This document shows, one piece after another, positions 46,975 to 56,411 of a stretch of 64,000 bases of DNA. Each line of letters begins with the position of its first letter. The first letter of the stretch is position 1. Origin of the DNA: Solimonas terrae (GTDB lineage Bacteria; Pseudomonadota; Gammaproteobacteria; Nevskiales; Nevskiaceae); contig NZ_JAAMOW010000006.1 of the NCBI RefSeq assembly GCF_011067135.1, positions 186,001 through 250,000 of the forward strand. Direction: 5' to 3'. The translations under genes and the position numbers were made by a program. The notes under the pieces were generated by a model. It saw nothing but the letters and a program-made list of their open reading frames with translations. It ran no database searches and was not told where the DNA came from.

Positions 46975-47015
46975 CGTGCGCATTCGGGGCACTGCCGTCT
47001 GCGGGTGCGGAATGA

Positions 47016-47435
47016 CTACCGCGCCTTGCGCCCCGCCTTCGCCATTTTCGTGATCAGGCGTCGCGCGTTCTCCGCGCAATCGATGTCCGCGGGCTTGGCC
47101 TGAATTTCACGGAGCAATCGCCGCAGGTCCTTCTTGTTGCGCGCGAGCTGCCGCTCCGCCGCTTCGATGTTCGCGATCTTCGCTTCCAGCGCGCCGATCA
47201 GTTCATCGTGCCGCCAGCCCGTCAGGTCGGTCGGCAAGACGCGCTGCACCTCGTCGAGAGAAAACCCCGCCAGCTGCGCCGAGCTGATGATCTTCAAGAC
47301 CAGCGGCGCGTCCGGCGCGTACTCGCGGTAGCCATTGGGCTGGCGCGATATTCTGCCCAGCAGGCCCTTCGCCTCGTAGAAGCGAATCGTCGAGGGCGCC
47401 AGACCCGTCTGTTCTGCCAGCTCGCCGATTTTCAT
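47016..47435 (-). CDS. MerR family transcriptional regulator
   Basis: 139-residue MerR-type regulator. The N-terminal winged helix is MKIGELAEQTGLAPSTIRFYEAKGLL, with RPNGYREY-like QPNGYREYAPD; residues 75-110 form the dimer coiled coil. There is only one Cys (about residue 119), so it is not a typical metal sensor. It is divergent from the ene-reductase gene and the 72-base gap contains a MerR-style promoter, so it probably controls that gene in response to an electrophile (inference). Confidence 0.9.
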   Translation of the reverse strand: MKIGELAEQTGLAPSTIRFYEAKGLLGRISRQPNGYREYAPDAPLVLKIISSAQLAGFSLDEVQRVLPTDLTGWRHDELIGALEAKIANIEAAERQLARNKKDLRRLLREIQAKPADIDCAENARRLITKMAKAGRKAR

Positions 47436-47447
47436 GTTTTCCGTCTC

Positions 47448-47478
47448 TTGACCTTGAAGCTGACTTTAAGGCTAATGT
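47448..47478 (+). promoter_or_regulatory. MerR-type promoter with 19-bp spacer and dyad
   Basis: TTGACC (47448-47453) and TAATGT (47473-47478) are 19 bp apart, the overlong spacing typical of MerR-activated promoters. Between them lies a near-perfect 20-bp dyad CCTTGAAG-CTGA-CTTTAAGG (47452-47471, one mismatched pair). It directs transcription toward the ene-reductase gene at 47508. Confidence 0.75.
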
Positions 47479-47507
47479 TTCAGTGATCCCTGCATCAAGA
47501 GCCCCGA

Positions 47508-48758
47508 ATGAAACTGCTGGCGCCGCTCGAACTTCCCAACGGCACGATCATCCCCAACCGCCTCGCAAAAGCCGCGATGGAGGAAAACATGGCGGACGCC
47601 GATCACGCGCCATCGGACGCCCTGATCGCGCTTTACCGGGCCTGGGCCGAGGGCGGCGCCGGTCTGATCATCACCGGCAACGTGATGGTCGATCGCCACG
47701 CGATGACCGGGCCCGGAGGCGTCGTCCTCGAGAATGACCGCCATCTGGACCGCTTCCGGCGATGGTCGGCGACCGCGCGCGCCGGCGGCGCGCAGGTCTG
47801 GATGCAGATCAATCATCCGGGCCGGCAGATGGCGGCGGCGCTGGGTCAACAGACCCTCGCGCCTTCAGCCGTGCCGCTCGATCTGGGTTCCTTTTCCAGG
47901 CGCTTTTCGGTTCCGCGGGCGATGTCCGGGCGCGACATCGCGTCGACACGATCGCATTTCGTCGCGAGTGCGCTGCTGGCCGAGCAGGCCGGCTTCGATG
48001 GCGTGCAGATTCATGCGGCTCACGGATATCTGCTCAGCCAGTTTCTGTCGCCGCTGACGAATCTCCGCAGCGACGACTGGGGCGGCAGTGCCTGCAGCCG
48101 CGCACGCCTGCTGGTCGACATCGTTCGCGACGTACGTGCGGCCGTGCGGCCGAAGTTCTCGGTGTCCGTGAAGCTCAACTCGGCCGACTTCCAGCGCGGT
48201 GGCTTCAGCCCGGACGACGCCAAGGAAGTCGTTCAATATCTGAACGCGCTGAAAGTCGACCTCATCGAACTGTCGGGCGGCAGCTACGAGGCGCCGGCGA
48301 TGCAGGGACAGGCGAGAGACGGCAGAACCCTCGCGCGCGAGGCGTACTTCCTCGAATTCGCCGAAGACATCGCCTCCGTCGCGCGCATGCCGATCATGGT
48401 GACCGGCGGCATCCGCCGCCCGCAGATCGCCGAGCAGGTTTTGAACAGCGGGATTTCCGTCGTCGGCATGGCGACGGCGCTGGCGCTGGACCCGCACCTG
48501 CCCTCGGAATGGATGGCGGGCCGCGACCTGGCCCCGACCCTGCGCCCGATCGAATGGAAGAACAAGCCGCTCGCCGCGACGGCGTACATGGCTGTGGTCA
48601 AGCATCAATTGCGCCGAATGAGCCTGGGCCGCCCGACGGCACCGGAGGTTCATCCGGTTTGGGCACTGGTGCAGCAGCAGGCACTGACGGCAATGCAGAC
48701 CAGGCGATATCGCCGCTGGACGCAGTCGCTGGCCGAGGCACGGCAGAAGTCCCAATAG
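47508..48758 (+). CDS. NADH:flavin oxidoreductase / NADH oxidase family (Old Yellow Enzyme, NADH oxidase-like)
   Basis: 416-residue FMN enzyme: N-terminal LELPNGTIIPNRLAKAAM, INHPGRQM with the OYE Asn/His area, IHAAHGYLLSQFLSPLTN and DDWGGS. It belongs to the OYE/NADH-oxidase-like group that reduces alpha,beta-unsaturated compounds; the native substrate is unknown. It is the only gene after the MerR-type promoter and likely inducible. Only moderate similarity to the shorter NamA-type enzyme at 28619. Confidence 0.9.
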   Translation: MKLLAPLELPNGTIIPNRLAKAAMEENMADADHAPSDALIALYRAWAEGGAGLIITGNVMVDRHAMTGPGGVVLENDRHLDRFRRWSATARAGGAQVWMQINHPGRQMAAALGQQTLAPSAVPLDLGSFSRRFSVPRAMSGRDIASTRSHFVASALLAEQAGFDGVQIHAAHGYLLSQFLSPLTNLRSDDWGGSACSRARLLVDIVRDVRAAVRPKFSVSVKLNSADFQRGGFSPDDAKEVVQYLNALKVDLIELSGGSYEAPAMQGQARDGRTLAREAYFLEFAEDIASVARMPIMVTGGIRRPQIAEQVLNSGISVVGMATALALDPHLPSEWMAGRDLAPTLRPIEWKNKPLAATAYMAVVKHQLRRMSLGRPTAPEVHPVWALVQQQALTAMQTRRYRRWTQSLAEARQKSQ

Positions 48759-48894
48759 GGTCCGGCTCCGTTCTTCCGGGGAACACCGGCGATTCGGCGT
48801 CAGGGTATCCAACTGCGCGACGGGAGCAGCCCGGAATGACGGAGCGCATGATGCTGGCGATCGCCACGCTCACTCCAGCTACCGGTCCCGGCGG

Positions 48895-51800
48895 TCACTT
48901 GCCTTGGCGATCGTCGTGCGCAGTCTCGGCGCTCTCCAGCCTGACCTTGTCGCCCTCGACGAGCTTGCGGACCACGACAAAGAACACGGGCACGAAGAAC
49001 ACGGCGAGCACCGTTGCCGTCAGCATGCCGCCGATCACGCCGGTGCCGATCGCGTTCTGGCCACCGGAGCCGGCGCCGGTGGAAATGGCGAGCGGCATGA
49101 CGCCGAGAATGAACGCGAGCGAGGTCATCAGGATCGGGCGCAGGCGCTGGTGGGCGGCATGCACGGTCGCTTCGATCAGGCCCATGCCGCCGTCGTAATT
49201 GGCCTTGGCGAATTCGACGATGAGGATGGCGTTCTTCGCGGACAGGCCGATCGTCGTCAGCAGACCGACCTGGAAGTAGACGTCATTGCCGAGGCCACGC
49301 AGCAGCGTGGCGAGCACGGCGCCGATCACGCCGAGCGGCACGACCAGCATCACCGACACCGGAATCGACCAGCTCTCGTACAGCGCGGCGAGACAGAGGA
49401 ACACGATCAGCAGCGAGATCGCGTACAGCGCCGGGGCCTGCGCGCCGGAACGGCGCTCCTCGAATGACAGGCCGGTCCATTCGTGGCCGATGCCGGCAGG
49501 CAGTTGCTTGAGCAGGTCTTCCACTTCCGCCATCGCCTCGCCAGTGCTCAGGCCCGGCGCGGGTTGACCGAGGATCTCGGTCGCGGAGATGCCGTTGAAG
49601 CGTTCGAGCTTGGGCGGACCGTAGGTCCAGTGGCCGCTGGCAAACGCGGAGAACGGCACCATCTCGCCGCTGGCGTTGCGCACGTACCACTGACCGAAAT
49701 CATCCGGCGTCATGCGGGACGGCGCGTCGCCCTGCACGAACACGCGCTTGACGCGGCCACGATCGATGAACTGGTTGACGTAGGCCGAGCCCCAGGCGGC
49801 GGACAGCGTCTCGTTGATGTCGCTGGTGGCAAGGCCGAACGCGCGCGCCTTCTCCCAGTCGATGTCGACCTTGTACTGCGGCTCGTCGGACAGACCGTTG
49901 GGGCGCACGCCCACCAGCTTCTTGCTCTTGGCGGCGAGGCCGAGGAACTGGTTGCGCGCCTCCATCAGCCTGGCGTGGCCGAGGCCGGCGCGATCCTGCA
50001 GCTCGAAGTCGAAGCCGGTGGCGTTGCCGAGTTCGGTGACGGCCGGCGGTGCGACGGCGAAGATCTGCGCGTCGCGATACGACGCGAAGTGCTTCATGAC
50101 ACGGCCCGCGAGCGTCTGCACCTTGTTCTGCTTGCCGGAGCGTTCCGCCCAGTCCTTGAGGCTGACGAAGGCCATGCCGGAATTCTGGCCGCGGCCGCTG
50201 AAGTTGAAGCCGCTGATCGTGAAGATCGACTTCACCGCCTGCTTCTCGTCGTTGAGCAGGTATTCGCGCACCTGACGCAGTGCTTCGTCGGTGCGTGCGA
50301 CGGTCGCGCCGGGCGGCGCGGTGACCTGCACGAACATGATGCCCTGGTCCTCGTCCGGCAGGAACGCGCGCGGAATGCGCGTGAACAGCACGCCCATGAC
50401 GACGATGATCGCCAGATAGATCAGCAGCACGCGGCCGCTGCGCTTGAGGAAGCGCTGCACGCCGCTTTCATAGCGGCGATTGCCGGCATCGAACTTCTGG
50501 TTGAACCAGCCGAAGAAGCCGTGCCGCTCGTGCGTCTCGCCCGCCTCGACGGGCTTGAGTATCGTCGCGCACAGGGCCGGCGTGAAGATCAGCGCCACGA
50601 GCACCGACAGGCTCATTGCCGAGACGATGGTGATCGAGAACTGCCGGTAGATAACGCCGGTGGAGCCGCCGAAGAACGCCATCGGCAGGAACACCGCCGA
50701 CAGCACCAGCGCGATGCCGACCAGCGCGCCGGTGATCTGCGTCATCGAGCGTCGCGTCGCTTCCTTCGGCGAGACGCCTTCCTCGGCCATCACGCGTTCG
50801 ACGTTCTCGACGACGACGATGGCATCGTCGACGAGCAGGCCGATCGCCAGCACCATGCCGAACATGGTCAGCGTGTTGATCGAAAATCCGGCCGCCGACA
50901 ACACGGCAAACGTGCCCAGCAGCACGACCGGCACGGCGATGGTCGGGATGAAGGTCGCGCGCAGGTTCTGCAGGAACAGATACATGACGAGGAAGACCAG
51001 GACGATGGCCTCGAACAGCGTCTTGATCACTTCCTCGATCGACAGGCGCACGAACGGCGTGGTGTCGTACGGATAGACCGCTTCCAGACCCGGCGGAAAC
51101 TGAGGCCGCAGGCTGTCGATCGTCGCACGCACATTGTCGGCGGTGTCGAGCGCGTTCGCGCCGCTCGCCAGCTTGATGGCGATGCCCGACGCCGGCTTGC
51201 CGTTGAACTGCGCGTTGATCGCCTCGCTTTCGCCGCCCAGCGCGACGCGCGCGACATCTTCAAGCCGCACCTGCGAGCCATCGGCATTGACGCGCAGCAG
51301 GATCTTCCTGAAGTCGTCGATCGAGGTCAGGCGCGTCGGGCCGATCACCGTCGCATTGAGCTGCTGGCCCTTCACCGCCGGCAGGCCGCCGAGTTCGCCC
51401 GACGAGATCTGCACGTTCTGCGCGGCGATCGCGTTTTCCACGTCGACCGGCGTCAGCTGGAAGCTCTCGAGCCTGGCCGGGTCGAGCCAGATGCGCATCG
51501 CGTACTGCGTGCCGAAGACCTGGTAGTCGCCGACGCCGGCGGTGCGGCTGATCGGGTCCTGCACATGCGAGACGATGAAGTCGCCGATGTCGGTGCGGCT
51601 CATGCTGCCGTCGGTGGAAACGAAGCCGACGACCAGCAGGAAGTTCTTGGTCGCCTTGGCGACACGGATGCCCTGCAGCTGCACTTCGGTCGGCAGCTGC
51701 GGCGTCGCCAGCGACAGCTTGTTCTGCACCTGCACCTGCGCGATGTCCGGATCGGTGCCCTGCGAGAACGTCAGCGTGATCGTCATGCTGCCGTCCTTGT

Positions 51801-52047
51801 TGCTCTCGGACGAGAAGTACATCAGGCGATCGATGCCGGACAGCTGCTGCTCGATGACCTGCGTCACCGTGTTCTGCACGGTCTCCGCGGACGCGCCGGG
51901 ATAGCTGACGCTGATCGAGATGGACGGCGGCGCGATCGCCGGATACTGCGCGACCGGCAGCGTGCGGATCGACAGCGCGCCGGCCAGCATCAGGATGATC
52001 GCCACCACCCACGCGAAGATCGGGCGGTCGATGAAGAAGTTGACCAT
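48895..52047 (-). CDS. RND efflux transporter permease (HAE1/AcrB-MexB-like)
   Basis: 1050-residue inner-membrane proton-driven drug exporter. It starts [17 protein letters not shown], the family N-terminus, has proton-relay Asp pair in [13 protein letters not shown] (TM4), [18 protein letters not shown] and two periplasmic porter halves ([22 protein letters not shown]). The HAE1 group exports hydrophobic compounds. It is cotranscribed after its membrane-fusion partner (gap 6 bases). No outer-membrane channel gene is adjacent. Confidence 0.95.
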   Translation of the reverse strand: MVNFFIDRPIFAWVVAIILMLAGALSIRTLPVAQYPAIAPPSISISVSYPGASAETVQNTVTQVIEQQLSGIDRLMYFSSESNKDGSMTITLTFSQGTDPDIAQVQVQNKLSLATPQLPTEVQLQGIRVAKATKNFLLVVGFVSTDGSMSRTDIGDFIVSHVQDPISRTAGVGDYQVFGTQYAMRIWLDPARLESFQLTPVDVENAIAAQNVQISSGELGGLPAVKGQQLNATVIGPTRLTSIDDFRKILLRVNADGSQVRLEDVARVALGGESEAINAQFNGKPASGIAIKLASGANALDTADNVRATIDSLRPQFPPGLEAVYPYDTTPFVRLSIEEVIKTLFEAIVLVFLVMYLFLQNLRATFIPTIAVPVVLLGTFAVLSAAGFSINTLTMFGMVLAIGLLVDDAIVVVENVERVMAEEGVSPKEATRRSMTQITGALVGIALVLSAVFLPMAFFGGSTGVIYRQFSITIVSAMSLSVLVALIFTPALCATILKPVEAGETHERHGFFGWFNQKFDAGNRRYESGVQRFLKRSGRVLLIYLAIIVVMGVLFTRIPRAFLPDEDQGIMFVQVTAPPGATVARTDEALRQVREYLLNDEKQAVKSIFTISGFNFSGRGQNSGMAFVSLKDWAERSGKQNKVQTLAGRVMKHFASYRDAQIFAVAPPAVTELGNATGFDFELQDRAGLGHARLMEARNQFLGLAAKSKKLVGVRPNGLSDEPQYKVDIDWEKARAFGLATSDINETLSAAWGSAYVNQFIDRGRVKRVFVQGDAPSRMTPDDFGQWYVRNASGEMVPFSAFASGHWTYGPPKLERFNGISATEILGQPAPGLSTGEAMAEVEDLLKQLPAGIGHEWTGLSFEERRSGAQAPALYAISLLIVFLCLAALYESWSIPVSVMLVVPLGVIGAVLATLLRGLGNDVYFQVGLLTTIGLSAKNAILIVEFAKANYDGGMGLIEATVHAAHQRLRPILMTSLAFILGVMPLAISTGAGSGGQNAIGTGVIGGMLTATVLAVFFVPVFFVVVRKLVEGDKVRLESAETAHDDRQGK

Positions 52048-52053
52048 TGCCGC

Positions 52054-53253
52054 TTACGGCTTCCCGGCTGGCGCAGCGTCCGGACCGGCCGCGTCTTCGC
52101 TGCCGCGCTCGACCGGTCGCACTTCGGCGCCCGGCTTCACCTTCTGCAGGCCTTCGACGATCACCTTGTCGCCGGCCTGCACGCCGTCGGTCACCAGCCA
52201 CTGATCGCCGACCGTGCGCGCGGTCGTCAGCGTACGCAATTCGACCTTGTTGCCGTCACCGACCACCAGCGCCGTCGCCTTGCCGGTCGGATCGCGCGTC
52301 ACGCCCTGCTGCGGCACCAGCAGCGCGTCCGGCGACACGCCTTCCTGGATCGTTTCCTTGACGAACATGCCGGGCAGCAGCAGGCCGTCGCCGTTCGGAA
52401 AGATCGAACGCAAGGTGACGGAACCGGTGCTCGGATCGACGGTGACTTCGCTGAACTGCAAGGTGCCGGCGCTGGCGTAGTCGCTGCCGTCTTCGAGTTG
52501 CAGATGCACCTCGGCCTGCCGGTCGCCGGCTTTCTTCAACTGGCCGCTCGCGAATTCGCGTTGCAGGCGCAGCAGCATCGTGCTCGGCTGCGGCACATCG
52601 ACATAGATCGGATCGAGCTGCTGGATCGTGGCCAGCGCCGTACTCTGCCCGGCACTGACCAGCGCCCCTTCGGTGACACCGGAGCGCCCGATGCGGCCAC
52701 TGATCGGCGCCAGCACGCGCGTGTAGACGAGTTTTATGCGCGCGGTTTCGACCGCCGCCTTCGCCGACGCCACGTCGGCCTTCGCGGCATCGCGCGCGGC
52801 GACCGCGTCCTCATTGCTCTGTTCGCTGACCGCCCTGGCGTCGAGCAGAGCCTGGCTGCGCGTGGCGGCGGACTCGGCCGACTTCGCCGTCGCCTCGGCG
52901 CGCGCAAGCGCGGCACGCGCGCTGTCGTACTGTGCCTGATAGGGCGCCGGATCGATCAGATAGAGCGGCTCGCCGGCCTTGACCATGCCGCCTTCGGTGA
53001 ACGTGCGCTTGCGGATCACGCCATCGACCTGCGGACGGACTTCGGCCGTGCGATAGGCGCTGGTACGCCCGGACAGCACGGTGGTCAGCGGCACCGCCTG
53101 CGGCTTGAGCGTGACGACCGTGACCTGGGTCGGCGCGGGCGGCGGCGCGTCGGCCTTCTTGCCGCACGCGCCGAGCAGCAGGGCGACGCTCAGGGCGCCG
53201 GCCAGCGACGCCAGACGACCGCGACGCGCCAGTGGGAAATCGATGATGGGCAT
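52054..53253 (-). CDS. RND efflux periplasmic adaptor lipoprotein (AcrA/MexA-like)
   Basis: 399-residue membrane-fusion protein. The signal peptide ends in LLLGAC with lipobox Cys30. Lipoyl-like halves (LSGRTSAYRTAEVRPQVDGVI... and APISGRIGRSGVTEGALVSAGQ) flank an alpha-hairpin of about residues 95-160, rich in Ala. The C-terminal beta-barrel follows. It bridges the RND pump to an outer-membrane channel. The ATG at 53251-53253 was chosen for the signal peptide; a 37-residue extension is unlikely. No regulator gene is adjacent. Confidence 0.93.
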   Translation of the reverse strand: MPIIDFPLARRGRLASLAGALSVALLLGACGKKADAPPPAPTQVTVVTLKPQAVPLTTVLSGRTSAYRTAEVRPQVDGVIRKRTFTEGGMVKAGEPLYLIDPAPYQAQYDSARAALARAEATAKSAESAATRSQALLDARAVSEQSNEDAVAARDAAKADVASAKAAVETARIKLVYTRVLAPISGRIGRSGVTEGALVSAGQSTALATIQQLDPIYVDVPQPSTMLLRLQREFASGQLKKAGDRQAEVHLQLEDGSDYASAGTLQFSEVTVDPSTGSVTLRSIFPNGDGLLLPGMFVKETIQEGVSPDALLVPQQGVTRDPTGKATALVVGDGNKVELRTLTTARTVGDQWLVTDGVQAGDKVIVEGLQKVKPGAEVRPVERGSEDAAGPDAAPAGKP

Positions 53254-53464
53254 GGCCTCGTGCGTCTGACTGGGAGGCGTCGAAACGAGACGGCGTCGTA
53301 CGCGCGCGCGCTTCACCGGCTCACGAACCGCAGTCAGTGTGCCGACGCGACGGCCAGACGGCAAATTTGATTAGCCGGCACCGTTCGGCACGGCGTTTCG
53401 GCGAATCGCGGCGACGAAGGTCCGACCCGCCGGCGGCTGCCGGACGGCACGGGTGGATTCGCGG

Positions 53465-53977
53465 CTAGTCGCGCTCGGAAACGAAGGCCGCGCCGTGCGG
53501 CAGCGGTGCGCCACGCCAGACCTTGTAGAACGGCGGCAGTTCGAGGATGAAGGTCGCGAGCACGCCGATCGCCGTCAGCGTCAGCGCGATCTGGTCGGCG
53601 AGATAGCGCAACTGCAGGGTTGCCAGCAGCAAGGCGACGACGACGAGGCTGGCGACATAGCCGCCCACCGACATCGCCAGAAACTGGCGACGGTCGTTCT
53701 GGTCGACGTCGAAACGGAACAGGAAGACCGCAACCGCATTGCGGGGGAAATGCACGCGGCTGCCGCTGGCGAGCGCGCCGCTCAGATGCCCCCACTCGTG
53801 GACGAAGTACGCCGACACCGGCAGCAGCAGGCCGGCAACGATCGCGACCGCCATCGCGGACGCCGCGCCCGCATCGTGCAGCGCGTGGCTCCATTGCCAG
53901 AGGAAGATGCTGAGCGCGATCACCAACAGATCGCGGAGCACGAGCGAGACCGGCATGCGGGAATCGTCTGCGTTCAT
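53465..53977 (-). CDS. Small membrane protein with HEWGH metalloprotease motif (M50-like)
   Basis: 170-residue protein with about four TM helices. Residues 60-64 read HEWGH, matching the HExxH zinc site, placed at the end of TM2 (LLPVSAYFVHEWGH) as in site-2 proteases. I see no NxxPxxPxxDG second motif, so it might be an M50-like remnant, a minimal variant or a different membrane hydrolase. ATG 53975-53977 has a GGAGG site. It starts 22 bases after the NTF2-like gene and probably shares its transcript. Confidence 0.6.
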   Translation of the reverse strand: MNADDSRMPVSLVLRDLLVIALSIFLWQWSHALHDAGAASAMAVAIVAGLLLPVSAYFVHEWGHLSGALASGSRVHFPRNAVAVFLFRFDVDQNDRRQFLAMSVGGYVASLVVVALLLATLQLRYLADQIALTLTAIGVLATFILELPPFYKVWRGAPLPHGAAFVSERD

Positions 53978-53999
53978 CGCGTCATCCTCCGACGAGGTT

Positions 54000-54488
54000 T
54001 CAGGCCGGCGGCAGCTTCTTGCCGTGCTTGGCCAGGTAGTGCGCCGTGATGTTGGGCGGCTCGGTGAACGGCGTGACGATCTCGAACACGCGTTCGTAGG
54101 TCGCACGCTTGATCTTCCACTGGCCGTTCTGCTTGACGTAGGTGTCGCGGTAGAACGAGGTGCCGTCGGTGTAGATCTTGTTGCGCAGATCGCAGAACCA
54201 GTCCTTGAGATACCAGACGCCGGTCGCCTCGGTCGGTGACTGGAAATCGATCTCCGGATGATTGACGTGATGCACGGCGATCGCATCGGCATGGAACGCG
54301 TTCGACAGCGCTTCGATGATGGTGTCGCGGCCCTGCGCCTCGAACACGTAGCTGCCGCCGACATAGCGCACGCTGGCGTCTTCGGTGAACAGATCGCGGA
54401 TTTCGGTGAAGTTGGCGGTGTCGATGCAGCGGCAGTACGCGTACTTCAGGCGCTTGATCAGTTCGATATCTTCGAGCGGCAGGGACAT
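54000..54488 (-). CDS. Nuclear transport factor 2 (SnoaL-like) family protein
   Basis: 162-residue cone-fold protein. Features of the SnoaL-like group: LKYAYCRCIDTANFTEIRDLFTEDA, AFHADAIAVHHVNHPEIDF and a final DGTSFYRDTYVKQNGQWKIK. Such proteins are enzymes or binding domains for steroids, polyketides or aromatics (e.g. scytalone dehydratase, ketosteroid isomerase). Residues for a catalytic Asp/His pair cannot be assigned. It follows the SDR gene (120-base gap) on the same strand, suggesting a catabolic pair. ATG with GAGGAG. Confidence 0.82.
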   Translation of the reverse strand: MSLPLEDIELIKRLKYAYCRCIDTANFTEIRDLFTEDASVRYVGGSYVFEAQGRDTIIEALSNAFHADAIAVHHVNHPEIDFQSPTEATGVWYLKDWFCDLRNKIYTDGTSFYRDTYVKQNGQWKIKRATYERVFEIVTPFTEPPNITAHYLAKHGKKLPPA

Positions 54489-54608
54489 CGTGACTCCTCG
54501 TCTTGTGTTGTTCGGCTGAGGGCGACTGTCGCGCGAAGCCGGATGCGCAGCCTCATGCGTCCGGACGAACCGTTGTCGGCCATTCCAGGCCGCAAGAGCG
54601 GCGCTCGT

Positions 54609-55370
54609 CTAGACGCCGAAGCCGCCCGACACGTTGATCTGCTGGCCGGTCACGTAGTCCGCCGTCGCCAGATAGACCGCGGCGTTGCCGATGTCCTCAG
54701 GCTGGCCCCAGCGCTTCAGGCACAGCAGCTTGTGGGTTTCGTCGATCCAGGCCTGATCGAACACGCCGCGCTTCGTCAGCTCGAGGAACATGCCGGCCTC
54801 GATGACGCCGACCAGCACCGAATTCGCACGAATGTTGTGGCGGCCTTCTTCCTTGGCGATGCCCTTGATGAAGGCCTCGTTCGCCGCCTTCGGCACCACC
54901 GACAGGCCATCGCGCGGCGGAAACCAGACGTGGCCGGCCGAACCCAGGTGCACGTAGGAGCCGCCGCCGGCTTCACGCATTGCCGGCAGCGTCGCCTGCA
55001 CCGCGTGATAGAAACCGTGAACCTCGATGTCGATCGAGCGCTTCCACAGCGCCTCGTTGGCTTCCGCCAACGGCACCTGCTCGACGACCGGGCCGGCTGC
55101 CCAGACGACGGTGTGGATGCGGCCGTGCGCCTTCAGCACGTCGGCGACCGTCGCCTTGACCTGCGCGGCCTCGGTCACGTCGGTGGCATGCGTCGTCACC
55201 TTGCGACCCAGCGCGGCGATCTCGCCGGCAACGCGCTCGGCGACCTCCTTTTTCGAGCGATAGGCGATCGCGACATCGGCGCCGGCCTCGGCAAAGGTCT
55301 TCGCCACGCCCTGGCCGATGCCCCCGCTGCCGCCGAACACCAGTACCGCACCGTTCGCGAACTTCGCCAT
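54609..55370 (-). CDS. SDR family protein with Ser in place of catalytic Tyr
   Basis: 253-residue short-chain dehydrogenase-like protein. Cofactor motif GGSGGIG (13-19) and WAAG (90-93, replacing NNAG) are visible; Ser144 in LGSAG is present. The usual YxxxK is SVVPK (157-161), with Ser157 for Tyr, which would impair or change the reaction. VSGGFG is near the C-terminus. ATG 55368-55370 follows AGGAGA. It is divergent from another SDR across 215 bases and precedes the NTF2-like gene. Confidence 0.85.
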   Translation of the reverse strand: MAKFANGAVLVFGGSGGIGQGVAKTFAEAGADVAIAYRSKKEVAERVAGEIAALGRKVTTHATDVTEAAQVKATVADVLKAHGRIHTVVWAAGPVVEQVPLAEANEALWKRSIDIEVHGFYHAVQATLPAMREAGGGSYVHLGSAGHVWFPPRDGLSVVPKAANEAFIKGIAKEEGRHNIRANSVLVGVIEAGMFLELTKRGVFDQAWIDETHKLLCLKRWGQPEDIGNAAVYLATADYVTGQQINVSGGFGV

Positions 55371-55585
55371 GCCGCTCTCCTTTATCCGTTCATGCAATGG
55401 CGCCGATCATGCGCAGGCCGGTGCCGGCAGGGCCTCCCCCATAGGGACGAGCGCGGGGTACCTCTGCAAGCGGACGAAGCGCGCGGCGGTACAGCGGTCG
55501 ACAGTGGCGTTCCGCTCGCGGCGAGCGCCGCGCAGCGTGACGCTCAGAACCGCAGCCAACGACACCGGACCCCGAGGAGCCTGCC

Positions 55586-56347
55586 GTGCAGGAATTGCAG
55601 AACAAGGTCGCCATCATCACCGGCGCCGCCAGCGGCATCGGCCGCGCCGCCGCAATGCGCTTTGCCGAGGAAGGCGCGAAGCTGGCGCTCGCCGATCTCG
55701 ATGCCGCGGCCGGCGCCGCCCTGGTTGCGGAACTGCGGTCGTGCGGCAACGACGTCTTTTTCCAGCGCACCGATGTTGCCGACGCCGCGCAATGCCAGGC
55801 GCTGGTCGATGCCGCCGTGACGCATTACGGCCGGCTCGACTGTGCGTTCAACAACGCCGGCATTTCCGACGGCCCGATCCCGCCGGGCACGATCGACTAC
55901 CCGCTGGCGCTCTGGGACCGCATGATCGCGGTCAACCTGTCCGGCGTGTTCTACGGCCTGCGTGCGCAGATCCGCGCGATGCTCGCCAACGGCGGCGGCG
56001 CGATCGTCAACACCGCGTCGATCGCCGGACAGATCGGGCTCGCCGGCATTCCCGGCTACGTCGCCGGCAAGCACGGCGTCGTCGGCCTGACCAAGACCAT
56101 CGCCGTCGAATACGGCGCGCAGAACATCCGCTGCAACGCCGTCGCCCCCGGCTTCATCGAAACGCCGATGATCGAGCAGGTGATGGCCGTACCGGCGTTT
56201 CGCGACATGGCCGCCAGCACGGTGCCGGCGGGTCGCGTGGGCAGCGCCGAGGAGATCGCCAACGTCGTGGTCTGGGCGTGCTCGGATCGCGCGTCGTACG
56301 TGAATGGCGCGGTGCTGGCTGCCGACGGCGGCTTCCTCGCGCGCTGA
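55586..56347 (+). CDS. SDR family oxidoreductase (classical)
   Basis: 253-residue classical SDR, likely NAD-dependent because of DLD after the Rossmann strand. Motifs: TGAASGIGRAA (12-22), NNAG, catalytic Ser in NTASIAGQIG, YVAGK and a final VLAADGGFLAR. It may oxidise hydroxy-steroids, fatty alcohol-type or diol substrates. It starts at GTG (55586) with GAGGAG ten bases upstream. It is divergent from the atypical SDR and both may share a control region. Confidence 0.9.
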   Translation: MQELQNKVAIITGAASGIGRAAAMRFAEEGAKLALADLDAAAGAALVAELRSCGNDVFFQRTDVADAAQCQALVDAAVTHYGRLDCAFNNAGISDGPIPPGTIDYPLALWDRMIAVNLSGVFYGLRAQIRAMLANGGGAIVNTASIAGQIGLAGIPGYVAGKHGVVGLTKTIAVEYGAQNIRCNAVAPGFIETPMIEQVMAVPAFRDMAASTVPAGRVGSAEEIANVVVWACSDRASYVNGAVLAADGGFLAR

Positions 56348-56411
56348 GCTTTTTGCGTCAGGCGCGCGGACGCGCTTCAATCGAGGCCCGGTTTCCGAAC
56401 GAGGCTCGCCG

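Noticed and set aside
49483-53370. 1295-codon plus-strand ORF
   Set aside because: It runs antisense to the complete RND permease and adaptor genes; the translation is low complexity (Arg/Asp/His-rich), a codon-bias shadow in high-GC DNA.
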